DNA from: an uncultured Lacticaseibacillus sp. | Lineage (GTDB): Bacteria > Bacillota > Bacilli > Lactobacillales > Lactobacillaceae | NCBI GenBank assembly: GCA_934370925.1 | Contig: CAKRNG010000003.1 | Coordinates: 45,583 to 109,582, forward strand | DNA: 64,000 nucleotides | Reading direction: 5' to 3' | Shown here: piece after piece, positions 61,470 through 64,000 of the stretch | Numbering within the stretch: position 1 is the first letter of the stretch | Layout: every line of letters starts with the position of its first letter | Made by a program: the position numbers and the translations under genes | The notes under the pieces: model-generated | Databases searched by the model: none | The model's input: the letters and a program-made list of their open reading frames with translations, nothing else | Told to the model about the DNA's origin: nothing

Positions 61470-62477
61470 ATGACAGACAAACTAAGTGACATTGGCAACT
61501 ATAAGACGGTTAATTGGGACCGCGTGGATGATGCCATTGATAAGGCAACGTGGGAAAAGTTGACGGAACAGTTCTGGCTCGACACCCGAATTCCGGTTTC
61601 AAACGATATGAACGACTGGCGCGACCTCGATAGTGACCATCAGTGGGTGGTCGGGCACGTGTTTGGTGGCTTGACCTTGCTGGATACGGTGCAGTCGCAA
61701 GATGGGATGCGCTCGTTGACGATGGGTGCCGTAACGCCTCACGAAAAGGCCGTGCTCAACAACATTCAGTTCATGGAATCTGTGCACGCGAAGTCCTACT
61801 CGACCATCTTCTCCACGCTGAACACGCAGAGTGAAATCGATGAGATTTTCGACTGGTCCGACTCCGAAGAATACTTGCAGAACAAGGCGCGCTGGATTGT
61901 GGACTTGTACCGCAACGATCCAGATCCACTGCACAAGAAGGTTGCCAACGTCTTCCTTGAAACCTGCCTGTTCTATTCAGGCTTCTACACGCCACTTTAT
62001 TACTTGGGTAACAACAAACTGGTGAACGTGGCGGAAATCATCAAGCTGATTCTGCGTGATGAATCTGTGCACGGCACATACATCGGGTACAAGTACCAGG
62101 TGGGTTACAACCAGTTGAGCAAGGCGGAACAGCAGAAGCAGGATGACTGGGCATATGATTTGTTGTACAAGTTGTACGCGAACGAAGAGAAGTACGCGGG
62201 GCTTTGCTACAACCAGGTGGGCTGGACGGACGAAGTGTTGACGTTCGTGCAGTACAACGCCAACAAGGCACTCATGAACTTGGGGAAAGAGGGCTTGTTC
62301 CCAACGACGGCCAGCGATGTGAACCCAATTATCATGAACGGGATTAACACCACCACGTCGAACCATGACTTCTTCTCCCAGGTGGGGAATGGATACTTGC
62401 TCGGGCAGGTGGAAGCAATGAGCGACGACGATTACACAATCGGCATCGACGACAAGCTGGATAAGGGGGACAAATAA
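61470..62477 (+). CDS. nrdF: Class Ib ribonucleoside-diphosphate reductase, beta subunit
   Basis: Radical-storing small subunit, 335 residues, holding a Mn or Fe pair and the tyrosyl radical. Family blocks: the NWDRVDDAIDKATWEKLTEQFW start, LDTVQSQDG, FMESVHAKSYSTIFSTL (metal ligands Glu and His) and ILRDESVHGTYIGYKYQ (Glu, His). Its stop is followed at once by the nrdI start, so the two are coupled. Divergent from nrdH. Confidence 0.94.
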   Translation: MTDKLSDIGNYKTVNWDRVDDAIDKATWEKLTEQFWLDTRIPVSNDMNDWRDLDSDHQWVVGHVFGGLTLLDTVQSQDGMRSLTMGAVTPHEKAVLNNIQFMESVHAKSYSTIFSTLNTQSEIDEIFDWSDSEEYLQNKARWIVDLYRNDPDPLHKKVANVFLETCLFYSGFYTPLYYLGNNKLVNVAEIIKLILRDESVHGTYIGYKYQVGYNQLSKAEQQKQDDWAYDLLYKLYANEEKYAGLCYNQVGWTDEVLTFVQYNANKALMNLGKEGLFPTTASDVNPIIMNGINTTTSNHDFFSQVGNGYLLGQVEAMSDDDYTIGIDDKLDKGDK

Positions 62478-62966
62478 ATGAACCCAATGCGAATTGTATA
62501 TGTGAGCATTTCCGGGAACACCCGGGCGTTTGCGGAACGTTTGGCAGCCTACGCGGAGAAACAGCACGCCAAAGACGAGACCCAGCCACAGATTGACCTG
62601 TTCGAATACACAGAACAGTTTGATGAAGCGGTGTTCGATAACCCATACTTTGTCTTCGTCCCAACCTACCTGGATGGGGGCGATGGGATTCACACGGGAT
62701 ACCATGAAGTTCTGACGGTGGATTTGCGTGATGAACTGGATGAAGGGAACACGGACAACTTACTCGGCATCGTTGGTAGTGGGAACCGGAACTTTAACGC
62801 CCAGTTCGGCTTAACGGCGAAGCACTATGCACGTCGGTATAACACACCGCTGATTGGGTTGTACGAGTTGCGGGGTAACGAAGAGGAAGCGGGTATCATC
62901 TACAACAAGATGAAACAGTACGCAGAAGACTTCGCGGCAACCGGGCATAAGTTGGTACTGGCCTAA
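62478..62966 (+). CDS. nrdI: NrdI flavodoxin-like activator
   Basis: A 162-residue flavoprotein that supplies superoxide to build the Mn(III)2-tyrosyl radical in NrdF. IVYVSISGNTRAFAERL is the FMN phosphate loop; VPTYLDGGDGI and GIVGSGNRNFNAQFGLTAKHYA are NrdI signatures. Slightly longer than most NrdI (about 130-155). Starts directly after the nrdF stop. Confidence 0.92.
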   Translation: MNPMRIVYVSISGNTRAFAERLAAYAEKQHAKDETQPQIDLFEYTEQFDEAVFDNPYFVFVPTYLDGGDGIHTGYHEVLTVDLRDELDEGNTDNLLGIVGSGNRNFNAQFGLTAKHYARRYNTPLIGLYELRGNEEEAGIIYNKMKQYAEDFAATGHKLVLA

Positions 62967-63033
62967 AGTCGCGGGAATGGCGAGTAGATTTGCTTCCGCT
63001 GCGGGCTTTCGGGGGCTGGAACGCTGTGCGGCC

Positions 63034-63090
63034 GGCACTGACGATGTCCAGAGTTCTAGGCGGTAACCCGCTAAGAACTTCTGGCTCCAT
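63034..63090. repeat. 57-bp dispersed repeat R5, copy 2
   Basis: Partner of 31388-31444 (about five differences, some of them on both sides of the predicted hairpin). Confidence 0.7.
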
Positions 63091-63118
63091 CCGCTAGCGC
63101 GTATTCCGCCTAGATTGA

Positions 63119-63151
63119 AAGCCTTGGTTCGCTACGCTCTCGCAAGTCTTC
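63119..63151. repeat. Dispersed 33-bp repeat R6, copy 2
   Basis: Reverse complement of 6153-6185 with a few changes. Confidence 0.6.
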
Positions 63152-63272
63152 CAATCTACCGGTCTGACCAAACCCAGGTCAGACTCTCACAGCTTAGCCC
63201 CCACGCCCTCCGCTCCAGCAAATCTACTCGCCATTCAGCGCTACATGGATGTTTGATTTCGAAATTATAAGT

Positions 63273-63309
63273 AAAAGGTCATGGTGTGCGGTATCACCAT
63301 GACCTTTTT
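63273..63309 (+). terminator. Terminator downstream of nrdF-nrdI
   Basis: AAAAGGTCATGGTG pairs with CACCATGACCTTTT around TGCGGTAT; T-rich afterwards. Separated from nrdI by the 262-bp element. Confidence 0.75.
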
Positions 63310-63429
63310 ATGTAGGATAATCTTTTTGAATAGTTTGGCTGTGCACTATGTCTAAGTGAAATCAAAACCGCTGTGATGTATTGATAAAAAGTCGCTATAA
63401 TTGAGAAAGTTGATGGTAGGAGGTAAACG

Positions 63430-64000
63430 ATGAGTGAACCGATTGAAATTCCTGAATCTGTGACGTGGTTATTCTTTGATGTTGGCGAAACGTTGCTTGA
63501 TGAAACAGATAGTTACCGCCAACATTTTGCGGCCTGTTCGTTGGCGTTGGCACGAATGGGTATTCAAATAAGTGCGGACGCGTATGGTGAATTGGTTCGT
63601 CAAGCGTACGTGAATGGTCAATCGCGGCCATTATTTAGTGTGTGGACATCCTTAGCGGGAAAAGCAGAGAAACCTAAGTGGCAACCAACAAATGAACATC
63701 TGTACCCTAAGACGATAGAGACGTTAGGACGGTTAAGAGAACGGTATCAACTGGCAATCATCGCCAATCAAGGGGAAGGTCTCGTTGAAAGATTGCGAGC
63801 TGCTGGGATTGATACCTATTTTAAGTTGATTATTTCTTCTAGTGAGGTTCATTTGAAGAAACCTGATGCGCGAATATTTGAATTGGGCTTAAAGAAGGCG
63901 AACATCACCGCACGACAAGCTGCTTTGGATTTAGGTCAAGATTTGAGACAACATCTCTCGATAAAAAATTGGTCAATGCAAAATGCCCTTTAGGTCATTT
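63430..64000 (+). pseudogene. HAD-family hydrolase, C-terminal part decayed (runs to window end)
   Basis: The first ~160 codons look normal: nucleophile motif WLFFDVGETLLDET (Asp at about 14), LAIIANQGEGLVERL as motif II, and IISSSEVHLKKPDARIFE with the motif III Lys. Past about 63915, where relatives have the motif IV VGDRLDND, the frame reads GQDLRQHLSIKNWSMQNAL and stops at 63993. In a neighbouring frame traces of DNIS and K.G appear between stops. The end has lost frame by small deletions, removing the motif IV aspartates. Strong AGGAGG ribosome binding site upstream. Confidence 0.65.

Larger units (their letters stand above)
62975..63236. repeat. 262-bp element with 20-bp perfect terminal inverted repeats
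   Basis: The left end GAATGGCGAGTAGATTTGCT (62975-62994) is repeated exactly, inverted, at 63217-63236. Inside are R5 copy 2 (63034-63090), R6 copy 2 (63119-63151) and a GTCTGACC/GGTCAGAC hairpin (about 63163-63185). It sits nine bases after nrdI. No coding frame. Looks like a non-autonomous mobile element built of smaller repeats. Confidence 0.75.

Overview
The window reads as chromosomal DNA of a fairly G+C-rich lactic acid bacterium (Lactobacillaceae). Evidence for this is the malolactic enzyme plus malate permease, a linear amide hydrolase of the bile-salt-hydrolase type, class Ib ribonucleotide reductase (NrdHEFI), BirA/BioY biotin uptake, a DeoR-controlled fruR-fruK-fruA operon, Rgg-type regulators, HicAB, and strong AGGAGG ribosome binding sites. 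The species cannot be fixed from sequence alone.

Layout. 1-5.3 kb: malolactic operon (mleS-mleP), a frameshifted MFS transporter, and a divergent Rgg-type regulator. 5.3-6.5 kb: no genes, a tandem 194-bp repeat. 6.5-10.3 kb: potABCD polyamine importer. 10.5-16.7 kb: Ntn hydrolase, MazG-like protein, amino-acid permease, Nudix hydrolase, bioY (with a textbook BirA operator) and birA. 17-18.7 kb: large membrane protein. 18.9-26.5 kb: an ABC cluster of four related permeases and one ATPase, split by an IS element with a 6-bp target duplication. 26.5-27.4 kb: an A+T-rich GNAT/Xre two-gene module. 28-35.7 kb: putative beta-propeller protein, LysR/YeiH pair, SnoaL and DUF2316 genes, broken TetR and TnpB genes, histidine phosphatase and tRNA-Leu. 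36-40 kb: OB-like protein, CycA-like permease, and a double-length Rgg-like regulator. 40.1-43.8 kb: fructose PTS operon. 44.3-45 kb: hicAB. 45.4-48.9 kb: interrupted purine permease, orphan HigA, glutathione peroxidase, chimeric acyltransferase. 49.2-52.9 kb: small membrane protein, KtrAB potassium uptake, and a large inverted repeat. 52.9-58 kb: GDPD phosphodiesterase, Tet(M)-like GTPase, cfa. 58.4-63 kb: nrdE and nrdH divergent from nrdF-nrdI, with two NrdR-box candidates. 63.4 kb to the end: decaying HAD hydrolase.

Two themes stand out. First, many genes are broken: MFS, TetR, purine permease, TnpB, IS transposase and HAD hydrolase, plus an oxidoreductase remnant and a glycosyltransferase remnant. 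This suggests ongoing gene decay. Second, the intergenic DNA carries several families of short structured repeats: a 162-bp element with terminal inverted repeats, 194-bp tandem units, a 262-bp element with 20-bp terminal repeats, 153-bp inverted arms, and small REP-like hairpins.

The least conventional coding features are the 638-residue protein with two Rgg-like helix-turn-helix halves (38084-40000), the GNAT/Xre module with an apparently leaderless start, and an acyltransferase whose first ~30 residues come from a GT8 glycosyltransferase.
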